Part shown: piece after piece, positions 1 to 7,362 of the stretch
How positions within the stretch are numbered: the stretch's first letter is position 1
How the letters are laid out: every line of letters begins with the position of its first letter
Source: Oligoflexales bacterium
GTDB lineage: Bacteria > Bdellovibrionota_B > Oligoflexia > Oligoflexales > CACXFL01
Length of the DNA: 21,841 nucleotides
Assembly (NCBI GenBank): GCA_028282865.1
Contig: JANQHA010000561.1
Coordinates: 1-21,841 of the forward strand
Direction: 5' to 3'
Made by a program: the position numbers and the translations under genes
Notes under the pieces: model-generated
Databases searched by the model: none
What the model was told of the DNA's origin: nothing
What the model saw: the letters and a program-made list of their open reading frames with translations, nothing else

Positions 1-1098
1 ACGCACCACACTTATATGTGCCTGGGCACCAGAAACCTGATTCGAGTTAACTATTCTTCTCATAAGTTCTTCATTCTCAAAAAAATCACTACCTGGAAGG
101 TGGGGAGAAATGCTCTTCCCGTACTTTTCGCGCCTTTTGCTTTTGAGAAATGTGCTATCAGTGAATAGCCTAGATAAATCGCTTTGAGATACATATGAGC
201 TATGCCTAGTTTCGTTCGCTTTGCGGTATAGCTGGTGCCAATTTTTAATGTTCTCATCTGCCAGTATTCTTCCAGCTACGACCGATTGTTCTGATTGCCG
301 AACTAAATAGAAGTACACGCCCAAAGAATCAAACCTAAGCTTTAACCCATTGGGAATCGTATTAGCTTTATTAATCGTCTTTATGGTGCCTTTAAACCCC
401 GTAAGAGAGATGTCCTCAATAACCAATTCGCCAGTTATTTTCTGTTGTGATATCTCGTCTGACTGAAACCAAAAACTCTTGTCGTTCAAAGGAATGCGAG
501 AGGACCCCCGGCTGCCCTTCTGGGCGGAAAACGGGTTGGGCACCTCAAAAAGAAGTCTGTAATCATCTTTGGATTCAATAAACGATTTAAAGAAAACTTT
601 TGAAAAGAACAAGTCCATCCCCTGATCAGACCGCACGATCACCTGACACTCCTGGCCAGGTGCAATGTCGGTCATACTCTTTACTGGAGAGATAGCTAAA
701 TAATCTCTGCTCAGGTCGAATGCAAACCCAAATTCGACATGAGACCCGAAGCGGATTTCTGCTGGATAATGAGACTTTTCAAGACTAATCCTATCAATTT
801 CTCGTAAATCAAAAAACTCTAAAGTCGTGGGAAGTCGGAACCTGTCATTGTCCACTCTATCAGTATTAAAAACAACTCGACGCCCATGAATCAACGCCTC
901 GCAATGAAGAATCTTAGAATCAATAGGGATGTCATGAATTCTCAGCTCCGATTCGGCGTAAGGAATTCTAAGCTCAAAATTAAGCTTGGAGGTATATACC
1001 TTCATATCTTCTGTAGTAATATTTATGAGACTCTCGACAAGATCAATCTCATTTAAGATACCAGAAATAATACGACTTTTGTCAATGACTTCCTTCAC
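1..1098 (-). CDS. PilZ-domain protein, 3' end cut by window
   Basis: An open frame of 366 codons runs without a stop from a GTG at 1098-1096 to the left edge, so the C terminus is missing. The GTG overlaps the stop of the upstream cyclase gene by one base (TAGTG), which supports this start and translational coupling. A PilZ domain is visible at about residues 195-290: RGSSR at 197-201 fits the RxxxR motif and DISLTG at 229-234 fits D/NxSxxG, the two c-di-GMP-contacting motifs of the family. The roughly 190 residues before it are mixed alpha/beta without motifs I can name; a YcgR-like N-terminal domain is possible. After PilZ, residues from about 290 are basic and helical (LFTDSTFLKSKRR) and may begin another domain, perhaps an acyltransferase, but I cannot show that. 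The likely role is a c-di-GMP receptor working with the cyclase upstream. The PilZ call is fairly secure; the rest is unknown. Confidence 0.8.
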   Translation of the reverse strand, partial: MKEVIDKSRIISGILNEIDLVESLINITTEDMKVYTSKLNFELRIPYAESELRIHDIPIDSKILHCEALIHGRRVVFNTDRVDNDRFRLPTTLEFFDLREIDRISLEKSHYPAEIRFGSHVEFGFAFDLSRDYLAISPVKSMTDIAPGQECQVIVRSDQGMDLFFSKVFFKSFIESKDDYRLLFEVPNPFSAQKGSRGSSRIPLNDKSFWFQSDEISQQKITGELVIEDISLTGFKGTIKTINKANTIPNGLKLRFDSLGVYFYLVRQSEQSVVAGRILADENIKNWHQLYRKANETRHSSYVSQSDLSRLFTDSTFLKSKRREKYGKSISPHLPGSDFFENEELMRRIVNSNQVSGAQAHISVVR

Positions 1099-3923
1099 TA
1101 GGCAACTCGCTTCTTTTCTGATAATGGAATAAATTTATCGCCTATCAAAGACTCTTCTCCGTTAAAAAGATAGTACCCACCGAGATTAGGGTCGACACCA
1201 GAAAACTCTCCTTCATGTTCAAAAGAAATGCCTCGTTCATCGATCAAATATCTAATAGCCTTATCCGAGAATAGCACTCTAGGTTTCTCGGGAGTGCCGA
1301 CCCATTGCTTGGCAAGTGATTCTAACTTACAAAGCCGATCAATTTCTGAACCAATAGAGTCAATCTGAGCAAAAGTCTGAGTACCGACCATCCCAAAGAA
1401 AAATTCGCCATAGTGAACAATCATACGCACGCCATCGCAGCCAACCTGCTGACCAACTCGATTTGCATTCGAGAGAACTTCATGGAATGCCTTTATGATA
1501 TCGACATTATGATCAGGAGAGGCTGTAATAATAACCCCATCTCCTGAAGCCTTACGAATAGCTCCTTTCAAGGATTTCTTTAAATCAGCATTAAGCCTGT
1601 CATAAAACTGGCCATAGAGCTCTGCTTTCCTCTCACAGCTATCTGGCATCTTAGAGCTACCTATCAGATCAATCATAAGCAGCAAGGAAGATCTTTTTTC
1701 TCCTACAGTAGATGGCATGTTATTATTACGAGCATATTCCAGAACTCGGTCTCGGGTAGTCGCGTCACCAATAAGCCGGGCATTAAGCCGACCCAAAGCA
1801 GAGACAGAGCTTTTCTGGTTAACAAACTGATAACCAATAATAATATCGGACCTAATATCCTCTACTATACTCAAAGCTCCCGACTCTCTCTTTGGATCTG
1901 ACCTCGTACCGTATAAATTCCATACGAACACTTCCTGACCTATTCTCATCGGTACAGCTGTGATATCTTGAATTTGAGATCCTTCACAAAGTTCCTGGGT
2001 TCTTGGGTGTAGTCGATCGTAAAGCGCCCTAACATCTCTCACATAAGAGCTTTTGCCTTCTAAGAACGCGACAATAGTAGGTCCCACACGATTTTGGGCT
2101 TTTGGATCTAGGTTAAACGGGACACTTGACCAAGCTTCATAACCTTTTAGGTTGTAATGACTTATCATCGGTCCTTTGATGCCGACTTGCTGATATAGTG
2201 AAACCTGTCTACAAGTCGCCTCTGATAAGGCCTTCGATACAAAGTTAAAATACTCCACAGCTGTTTCAGCTTCGAGCATTGCTTCAGCGACCTCCCGTTT
2301 AAGCTGATCGGTCTTCATCTGTAAATTTGATATCTCATTTGACATCTTCGACGCGATAAAGGTTTCAAAATGACCTAGTATTGTTCTGATTCTTCGGGCA
2401 TATTCCTCTTTCACAAATGGAAGGTTTTTATTTTCGATTTGTTTGTCGTAAAATCCAGTAAATGCAATAGCACCGACAATCTGGTCAGAAAATCGAACTG
2501 GTAGGGCTACAAAATACTTACGATCCTCATGCTCTTGTCTCTGGGTTATGTTTCCAAAGCCATCCTTTCTAAGCTGATCCACGCTATCAAACCAGAACGA
2601 ATCACCGTAGATATATGCACGAGTAAAAATTATACCTTTAACTTCCCCATCGTCATGAACTTGCACCGTTTCCGCGCCCTCTTTGGTAAAAAAAGTAATT
2701 GGCGGCTTTCCTGGAAACCCGATTAATAGGCTAACTTTTTCACATTGGACGACTTCCCGCCCCAGTAATAGGAATTTCTTTACTATTGAATTTAGAGATT
2801 CGCTTTGGGTCGTCTTCAACGCATTCACCAGATCAACCATGGTTAGATCTTTCTGAAGTTGCTCATAAGCCCTCTTAGCCAACAGAATTACATTTAAAGC
2901 TCCATTTTTATGAGCTATTAGACAGCCGTAGGTAAGAAGAGCAATCTGATAAAAGTATATTGGCGGATAATCACCTATGGGATATCCCCCGATTCTAAAA
3001 GCATCAATTAGTACAATCGAAAATAAAATAGATATAAGGAAAAGTTTTTTTGATAAAAGGCTTACCAAGCTTATACTGCAGAAACAAAGTACACCGAAGA
3101 AATACAGTGGATAGCCAAAGGTTTCTATTCGGCCGTAGCGAGCATTTAAATAGCCCAAGAATAAAAAACTAGTTGCAAAGGAGATTCGGCTCAATTTTGA
3201 GCCTTTCACTATATATAGCGCTGGTAACAAGTAGCCAAAACCAGAAAAGGTCCTATGTAAGATATTTCTAGTATATGCATCAGGAAAAACCGAATCAAAG
3301 TAGTGAGAGTTAAATAGCATGTTTATCGTAACTGCGACGACTACCACCGTCAGGTAAGCCTTAGTAGTTCCATAACTTGACGCCTCGCGGTATCGACTGA
3401 TTATAGCCGCGAAGTACATGATATAAAGCATAAACACCGCTGATAGCTGAGAAGACAAACTTATAGTCGGTGTAATATCTGGAACACTAAGAATATCTTC
3501 GTTATTGGTAGAACGTGGGTAAATACCAATAAAGCCTTGCAGCCTGGCGGACTTCGGTCGAGTCGCCTTAACGATTACCGGTTGCGCTTCCTTTAAGTCA
3601 TAGACAAATAAGTTGGTCCAGTTGTCGGCACTGTCACCTTTCTGCTGATTCATTGGGTAAATCTCTTCACCGCCTTTTTCAAAATGAACTGAAAAATCTC
3701 TTAAAACATGGCCGAGAAGTAAAAGACGGTCTGTAGGCTCAACGCGGTAAGATTCATAGCAGTGTTTATTATCACATTCAGCTGAAGTAAGGGTGTATGA
3801 GATTTCTTCGGCCTCGAGAAAAGAAAGCTTCCATTTAATAAAATACCCCTGCGACGCAAATACGAGCAAAGGCAGTAAAATTGCCGTTAGAAAACAATAA
3901 TACTGTAGTTTCGTAAGTCTCAT
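1098..3923 (-). CDS. 7TM-GAF membrane adenylate cyclase (class III)
   Basis: This 941-residue sensor cyclase would make cAMP from ATP at the inner membrane. Residues 9-27 form a signal anchor, 28-155 an extracytoplasmic domain, and 156-336 about seven membrane helices, an arrangement like 7TMR-DISM receptors. Residues about 360-520 look like a GAF domain, about 525-560 a coiled coil, and 560-700 probably a second GAF-like sensor. The class III catalytic domain occupies about 743-900. Both metal aspartates are present (D752 in MIDLIG, D795 in SGDG), as are the adenine-selecting pair K791 and D855 (DSIG). The transition-state Asn and Arg are replaced by D862 and K866. The gene overlaps the upstream ligase gene by ATGA (3920-3923) and the downstream PilZ gene by one base, so the three are co-translated. 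Catalytic activity is uncertain because of the two substitutions; family membership is clear. Confidence 0.88.
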   Translation of the reverse strand: MRLTKLQYYCFLTAILLPLLVFASQGYFIKWKLSFLEAEEISYTLTSAECDNKHCYESYRVEPTDRLLLLGHVLRDFSVHFEKGGEEIYPMNQQKGDSADNWTNLFVYDLKEAQPVIVKATRPKSARLQGFIGIYPRSTNNEDILSVPDITPTISLSSQLSAVFMLYIMYFAAIISRYREASSYGTTKAYLTVVVVAVTINMLFNSHYFDSVFPDAYTRNILHRTFSGFGYLLPALYIVKGSKLSRISFATSFLFLGYLNARYGRIETFGYPLYFFGVLCFCSISLVSLLSKKLFLISILFSIVLIDAFRIGGYPIGDYPPIYFYQIALLTYGCLIAHKNGALNVILLAKRAYEQLQKDLTMVDLVNALKTTQSESLNSIVKKFLLLGREVVQCEKVSLLIGFPGKPPITFFTKEGAETVQVHDDGEVKGIIFTRAYIYGDSFWFDSVDQLRKDGFGNITQRQEHEDRKYFVALPVRFSDQIVGAIAFTGFYDKQIENKNLPFVKEEYARRIRTILGHFETFIASKMSNEISNLQMKTDQLKREVAEAMLEAETAVEYFNFVSKALSEATCRQVSLYQQVGIKGPMISHYNLKGYEAWSSVPFNLDPKAQNRVGPTIVAFLEGKSSYVRDVRALYDRLHPRTQELCEGSQIQDITAVPMRIGQEVFVWNLYGTRSDPKRESGALSIVEDIRSDIIIGYQFVNQKSSVSALGRLNARLIGDATTRDRVLEYARNNNMPSTVGEKRSSLLLMIDLIGSSKMPDSCERKAELYGQFYDRLNADLKKSLKGAIRKASGDGVIITASPDHNVDIIKAFHEVLSNANRVGQQVGCDGVRMIVHYGEFFFGMVGTQTFAQIDSIGSEIDRLCKLESLAKQWVGTPEKPRVLFSDKAIRYLIDERGISFEHEGEFSGVDPNLGGYYLFNGEESLIGDKFIPLSEKKRVA

Positions 3924-5080
3924 GCCGCACCTATCACTGGAATGGTAGAAGTCCAGTTGCTATCTTCCTTGATACTCTGAATACTAGAGATCATCCTTCT
4001 AAGAGACTGCTGCTCTTTTTCTAAGTTAGGGCTCTGATTTTTCTCTAAGCTATGGAATATATGAGATTCACTTTGCCAAGTATTGCGTCGATCGATCGGG
4101 TTGTCTTGGTAATTGGTAGCATATATCAGCTGCCCTATTCTGAAGCCCACAATCTTCAAAAGTTCTTTAGGATCAGAAACTGAATCGGCTGAGCGAAACT
4201 CAAATGTTCCAACCGAGGTTGGTCTGATTAGGCATAAATCCTTTACTGGAAAAAAACTCTTATTAGGAAAAAGCTGCGGGCTACTGTTATACAACCTCAA
4301 ATATTCTGTTATGTTTTTTGGAATTTCCTTAGGGACATTTTTTAGTAGGTAATCATCACCTAGACAGTCTCGGTACAGCAATGACCTTATGTCATGTACT
4401 ACTTGGCCCTCTATAGTTTGTGAGTTTGAAAATAGCTTCGAACTATACCACTCAAGCTCATACAATGCGGGAAGCATTTTCAAACTATCCTCTGACCCGA
4501 TATTTAGATGGATGTGGGTAGAGGCAATTTTTGCAGGAAAGTCTTGAGTAAAAAACTCGTTGCTAACGTTAACTCGAGACGTCTCAGAAAAACTTTTATG
4601 CTCGTGCAATTCAACTAAGTCATACGCGGACTTTTCACATGGAATATAGGATGATTTGCTGCGCTCAAATCCAAGGGATCCTAGAGCTAAATCTAAAAGC
4701 TCCAAAGTTTCAGAAAATAACGAAGTTAGAGAGTTTATATCCGCACGAGGTGGCAATGCAATCTCAACTATATGAAAAGCGAAATCTGGAGTTATCGATA
4801 AGAACCCGACTTCAGTATCTTTACTGACTCGGTAGGGGTGAGCATTTGGGCTCATATTCTTCTTAAAACCCACCTTAACAAGAGATTCGATCAGGCGGAT
4901 AAAGTCTTGCTTTCTTAAGAGACTTCCCGGCTCTCCCTTTCGGTGAATGATATATTCGGCTTCGACTCCAACCAGCAGATTTTCCAGGCGACCATTCCAA
5001 TAATGGAAGGTGCGATTGCCAAATAGGTATTTTCGCAACTCCTCTTCGGCTAATTTAGACTGGCAAGATCCGTCCATCAT
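3920..5080 (-). CDS. GCS2-family glutamate-cysteine ligase-like enzyme
   Basis: This 386-residue protein belongs to the GCS2/YbdK carboxylate-amine ligase group, ATP-dependent enzymes that join an amino group to the gamma-carboxylate of glutamate or a related acid. The visible motifs are GVEAEYII at 38-45, where the acidic residues E40 and E42 would hold metal and ATP, STHIHLNIG at 187-195 with H189 and H191, and GTFEFRSADS at 291-300. The length matches YbdK-type enzymes. No signal peptide is seen, so it should be cytoplasmic. The first ATG at 5080 is followed directly by a second one, and AAGGA lies about 10 bases upstream. The stop overlaps the cyclase start (ATGA), making this the first gene of a three-gene operon. 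The true substrate cannot be read from the sequence: glutathione synthesis is possible, but a dedicated amide product linked to the signalling genes is equally possible. Confidence 0.8.
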   Translation of the reverse strand: MMDGSCQSKLAEEELRKYLFGNRTFHYWNGRLENLLVGVEAEYIIHRKGEPGSLLRKQDFIRLIESLVKVGFKKNMSPNAHPYRVSKDTEVGFLSITPDFAFHIVEIALPPRADINSLTSLFSETLELLDLALGSLGFERSKSSYIPCEKSAYDLVELHEHKSFSETSRVNVSNEFFTQDFPAKIASTHIHLNIGSEDSLKMLPALYELEWYSSKLFSNSQTIEGQVVHDIRSLLYRDCLGDDYLLKNVPKEIPKNITEYLRLYNSSPQLFPNKSFFPVKDLCLIRPTSVGTFEFRSADSVSDPKELLKIVGFRIGQLIYATNYQDNPIDRRNTWQSESHIFHSLEKNQSPNLEKEQQSLRRMISSIQSIKEDSNWTSTIPVIGAA

Positions 5081-5159
5081 TCGTAGGTCCTTAACTTCCT
5101 TATATGTTTTCGATAATTTAGTTTTTTTCTTTAGGTGATAGTACTCAGCAGGATGTCGG

Positions 5160-5189
5160 AGTATCGTAACTATCTATTTATATTGATAA
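5160..5189 (-). promoter_or_regulatory. Candidate promoter of the ligase-cyclase-PilZ operon
   Basis: On the minus strand, TTATCA (5189-5184, four of six bases of the -35 consensus) and GATACT (5165-5160, five of six of the -10 consensus) are 18 bases apart. Transcription would start near 5153, giving a leader of about 70 bases. The stretch is AT-rich, so a chance match is possible. Confidence 0.3.
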
Positions 5190-5294
5190 AAATAATATTT
5201 ACTACCTAACCCTGCCCAGCTAATGTGCCAGTATTGCCGACTTATATTTTCTATATGCCACCATTTTCAGAATTGTCCCTGATCAAACCTCCCG

Positions 5295-5303
5295 TGCTAT
5301 AAT
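5295..5303 (+). promoter_or_regulatory. Extended -10 promoter (TGCTATAAT)
   Basis: TG-C-TATAAT is a perfect extended -10 element for a housekeeping sigma factor. TTGTCC at 5273-5278 is a weak -35 with a 19-base spacer, which an extended -10 can tolerate. Transcription would start near 5310, about 87 bases before the GTG at 5397, and would drive the receiver-TPR gene and probably the downstream ATPase gene. Confidence 0.6.
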
Positions 5304-5385
5304 ATATATGGACCTACAGTCAGACTATGACACCGATAAATAGATACAAAAGGTCTGATAAACCCCTTAAAATTATCTTTTGCCT

Positions 5386-5391
5386 AAGGAG
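5386..5391 (+). promoter_or_regulatory. Ribosome binding site fixing the GTG start
   Basis: AAGGAG lies five bases before the GTG at 5397, which decides this start. The flanking bases CTAAG (5384-5388) and CTTAG (5393-5397) could pair around a four-base loop, so part of the site and the first base of the start codon could be in a short stem. With only five pairs the stem is weak. Confidence 0.65.
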
Positions 5392-5396
5392 CCTTA

Positions 5397-6353
5397 GTGA
5401 GTTCTTCAAAAATTCAATCCGCGCTTGTCATAGCAGAGCCCAAGAAAAATATTGCGCTTCTAACTACGGAAATATTGAAGTCACTTTCATGTCCTTCAGT
5501 CTCAGTTACTTTCAACCTAGAGCAGGCATTCGACCTTATCGAGTCTGGAAGCATCGATATCATAATCATTGACGATGTCGCAGAACGACCATCAAGCATC
5601 ACTTTACGTCAACTTGTAAAAAGCCCTGTGTCATGTATGACACCGGTTTTAATTCTACAGTCTCCACAAAATCGCTATGAAAGCGATGCCATTGCAACTC
5701 TTGGCCGACCTTTAGTCGCCCATAAGCCTCTGACACCAGCGCGTTTAGCATCTGGCTTTAACACTCTTAACGGTAACTGGCAGAAACCGGTATTTCAGGA
5801 AATTATCCAAACACGCAGGTTATGTGTCGATGGTCAAATTGACGATGCGATAAAGCTAATGATCGGTCTAACAAAAAATAACAAAGTGCAACCAATTCTT
5901 CTGCCAGCAACTTCCTATTATCTGGCAAAATCTGGAAACATTGCAGCTGCTGAAAAGCTTCTACTTAGCGCCTTGAAAAATGCACCGAGAGACCTCGGGT
6001 TGATACTAGCACTGTCTAGCCTTTATTTAGAGAACGGCATGCCAAACATGAGCCTTAGACTCCTAAAAGGTATCGAGGCGACTTACCACAGCACCTCCGT
6101 TGCATATCTAGATATGATCCAGGCCTGGCAAATGCTTGGTAGGTTGGATCAGGTATTAGCAATACTTGAAAATATGGATCAAAATAAAGTTTATCCGGAG
6201 TTAGTGACCGACTATCTAAGCAGATGCTATTTTAGCGAAGGTGAGAGCCATAGGTTTAACGAAACTCAGACAGACCCGGAACAGCGCAAAAGATTCATCA
6301 AATCTTGGGAAAATTCACCATCCGAGCAGTTATCGCAATTGAAGGCCAGCTAA
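5397..6353 (+). CDS. Degenerate receiver domain fused to TPR repeats
   Basis: The 318-residue protein starts with a CheY-like fold (about residues 8-120): a hydrophobic strand SALVIAE at 8-14, a strand ending in the likely phosphoacceptor D59, S89 at the usual Ser/Thr position, and K110 in HKPLT matching the conserved lysine. The usual acidic pair after strand 1 is reduced to a single E14 (AEP), so magnesium binding and phosphorylation may be weak or absent. Residues about 130-285 form helical TPR-type repeats (for example SGNIAAAEKLLLSAL at 179-193), suited to protein-protein contact. No signal peptide is present. The GTG start has AAGGAG five bases upstream. The stop lies three bases before the AAA+ ATPase gene, so the two should be co-expressed and may form a complex. 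The partner is unknown. Confidence 0.72.
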   Translation: MSSSKIQSALVIAEPKKNIALLTTEILKSLSCPSVSVTFNLEQAFDLIESGSIDIIIIDDVAERPSSITLRQLVKSPVSCMTPVLILQSPQNRYESDAIATLGRPLVAHKPLTPARLASGFNTLNGNWQKPVFQEIIQTRRLCVDGQIDDAIKLMIGLTKNNKVQPILLPATSYYLAKSGNIAAAEKLLLSALKNAPRDLGLILALSSLYLENGMPNMSLRLLKGIEATYHSTSVAYLDMIQAWQMLGRLDQVLAILENMDQNKVYPELVTDYLSRCYFSEGESHRFNETQTDPEQRKRFIKSWENSPSEQLSQLKAS

Positions 6354-6356
6354 AAT

Positions 6357-7268
6357 ATGATGCAAGACTACCTATCATTTTGGAATATCGAGTCCAACAT
6401 ATTTTCGGACGCAGAAGCGGTAACTAACTTTCATATTCCTGCCTCCTATACTGAGGAGTACGAACGCCACTTTTACTCTTGCCAGCAAGGAAAAGGCCTT
6501 TTATTAGTCGAAGGTGAACCAAATACAGGAAAAACCACTTTAGGCAGATACATATACAGCTCTATTCCGATCGATCAATATGAAGTGCTCCATTTTAATG
6601 TATCAGATACCGAGAAAAAGTCTGGATGGCTCTTGAAGAAAGTCGCAGAATTTTTTAATACTCGCTCTAAAAAAAGAACACTGGAAGCGTACCGCGAAAC
6701 TATCTTATTAGGATTAGAAGATCTTAACTTCGAGAGAAAGAAGTTGATTATACTTATAGATGATGCCCATCACTTAGATAAGCCAAGTTACTTTAACGAC
6801 ATTAAAACTATTCTTGAAACAGACCATGTATTCAAATCGATGGTTGCGATTTCACTTGCTACCGACAAGAAACTATCATCGAACTTAAAAAAATGTCTTG
6901 GAGGCACTCCAATAAATTCTTCACTTTCCCTGCGACCCTGGTCGAAAGCCGACTGCTCAGAGTTTATTAAAAAAACATTAGAAAACAACAACCTATCTGA
7001 CAAAACCTTTCACCAAGAAAGCATCGACTTCATAGCAAATCACTCTAAAGGCAATATAGGGTTCATAGCAAATCTATGCGAGAAATCTCTTTTAGAAGCA
7101 TACCTACAAAAGACCAAAGAGATCGATATATCGATCACCCACTTGGCAGCAAAGTACATACTAGATAAGAAATCGATGAAGGCTACTAAGCCCGAAACTA
7201 GCTCACCAAAAAAGCAAAATAAGGAATCCATCTCTTTTGAACAACTTATAGAAAAAGATGTCATCTAG
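6357..7268 (+). CDS. ExeA/GspA-like AAA+ ATPase
   Basis: The 303-residue protein matches the AAA family seen in ExeA/GspA of type II secretion and in related DNA-transposition ATPases. The start FWNIESNIF (8-16) resembles the FGL..PF opening of ExeA. Walker A is GEPNTGKTT at 53-61 and Walker B is LIILIDDAHHLD at 130-141, followed by a probable sensor 1 strand at 162-170 and a helical lid at about 200-270. Unlike full ExeA it has no membrane helix and no peptidoglycan-binding domain; it ends in a Lys/Ser-rich tail. It begins three bases after the receiver-TPR gene, with GAAGG 11 bases before the ATG and a second ATG directly after. Its place ahead of tamB/tamA suggests a role in envelope assembly or in control of it, but the ATPase alone does not prove this. 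Confidence 0.8.
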   Translation: MMQDYLSFWNIESNIFSDAEAVTNFHIPASYTEEYERHFYSCQQGKGLLLVEGEPNTGKTTLGRYIYSSIPIDQYEVLHFNVSDTEKKSGWLLKKVAEFFNTRSKKRTLEAYRETILLGLEDLNFERKKLIILIDDAHHLDKPSYFNDIKTILETDHVFKSMVAISLATDKKLSSNLKKCLGGTPINSSLSLRPWSKADCSEFIKKTLENNNLSDKTFHQESIDFIANHSKGNIGFIANLCEKSLLEAYLQKTKEIDISITHLAAKYILDKKSMKATKPETSSPKKQNKESISFEQLIEKDVI

Positions 7269-7283
7269 ATGTATACCACTTGC

Positions 7284-7299
7284 GGCTGAATTTTCAGCC
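7284..7299 (+). repeat. Short inverted repeat, hairpin after the ATPase gene
   Basis: GGCTGA and TCAGCC pair perfectly around the four-base loop ATTT. An A-rich stretch rather than a T run follows, so it does not look like an intrinsic terminator. It may be an mRNA stem between the ATPase and tamB genes. Confidence 0.4.
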
Positions 7300-7324
7300 A
7301 AAACCAAATTAGAGTGCAAGAAAG

Positions 7325-7347
7325 AAAGTACCAATTAGCAGTACTTT
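7325..7347 (+). repeat. Inverted repeat just upstream of tamB
   Basis: AAAGTAC (7325-7331) pairs with GTACTTT (7341-7347) across a nine-base loop. It ends about five bases before the weak TGAGAA ribosome site of tamB. It could lower read-through or shape tamB translation; its low GC content makes it a poor terminator. Confidence 0.35.
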
Positions 7348-7362
7348 TAATGAGAACAAAGC

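Larger units (their letters stand above)
5081..5396. other. Divergent intergenic promoter region
   Basis: These 316 bases separate the minus-strand ligase-cyclase-PilZ operon from the plus-strand run. They are AT-rich with no convincing coding frame. They hold a good plus-strand extended -10 box, a weak minus-strand promoter candidate, and a Shine-Dalgarno site for the plus-strand gene. I see no strong terminator or long repeat. Confidence 0.7.

Noticed and set aside
60..257. Minus-strand 65-codon ORF
   Set aside because: It lies in another frame inside the PilZ-protein frame, which is open across this whole stretch.
5327..5572. Plus-strand 81-codon ORF across the start of the receiver-TPR gene
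   Set aside because: It overlaps the GTG start, which has a strong ribosome site, and encodes nothing recognisable.
7284..7299. Intrinsic terminator after the AAA+ ATPase gene
   Set aside because: The stem is followed by an A-rich stretch with no T run on either strand.
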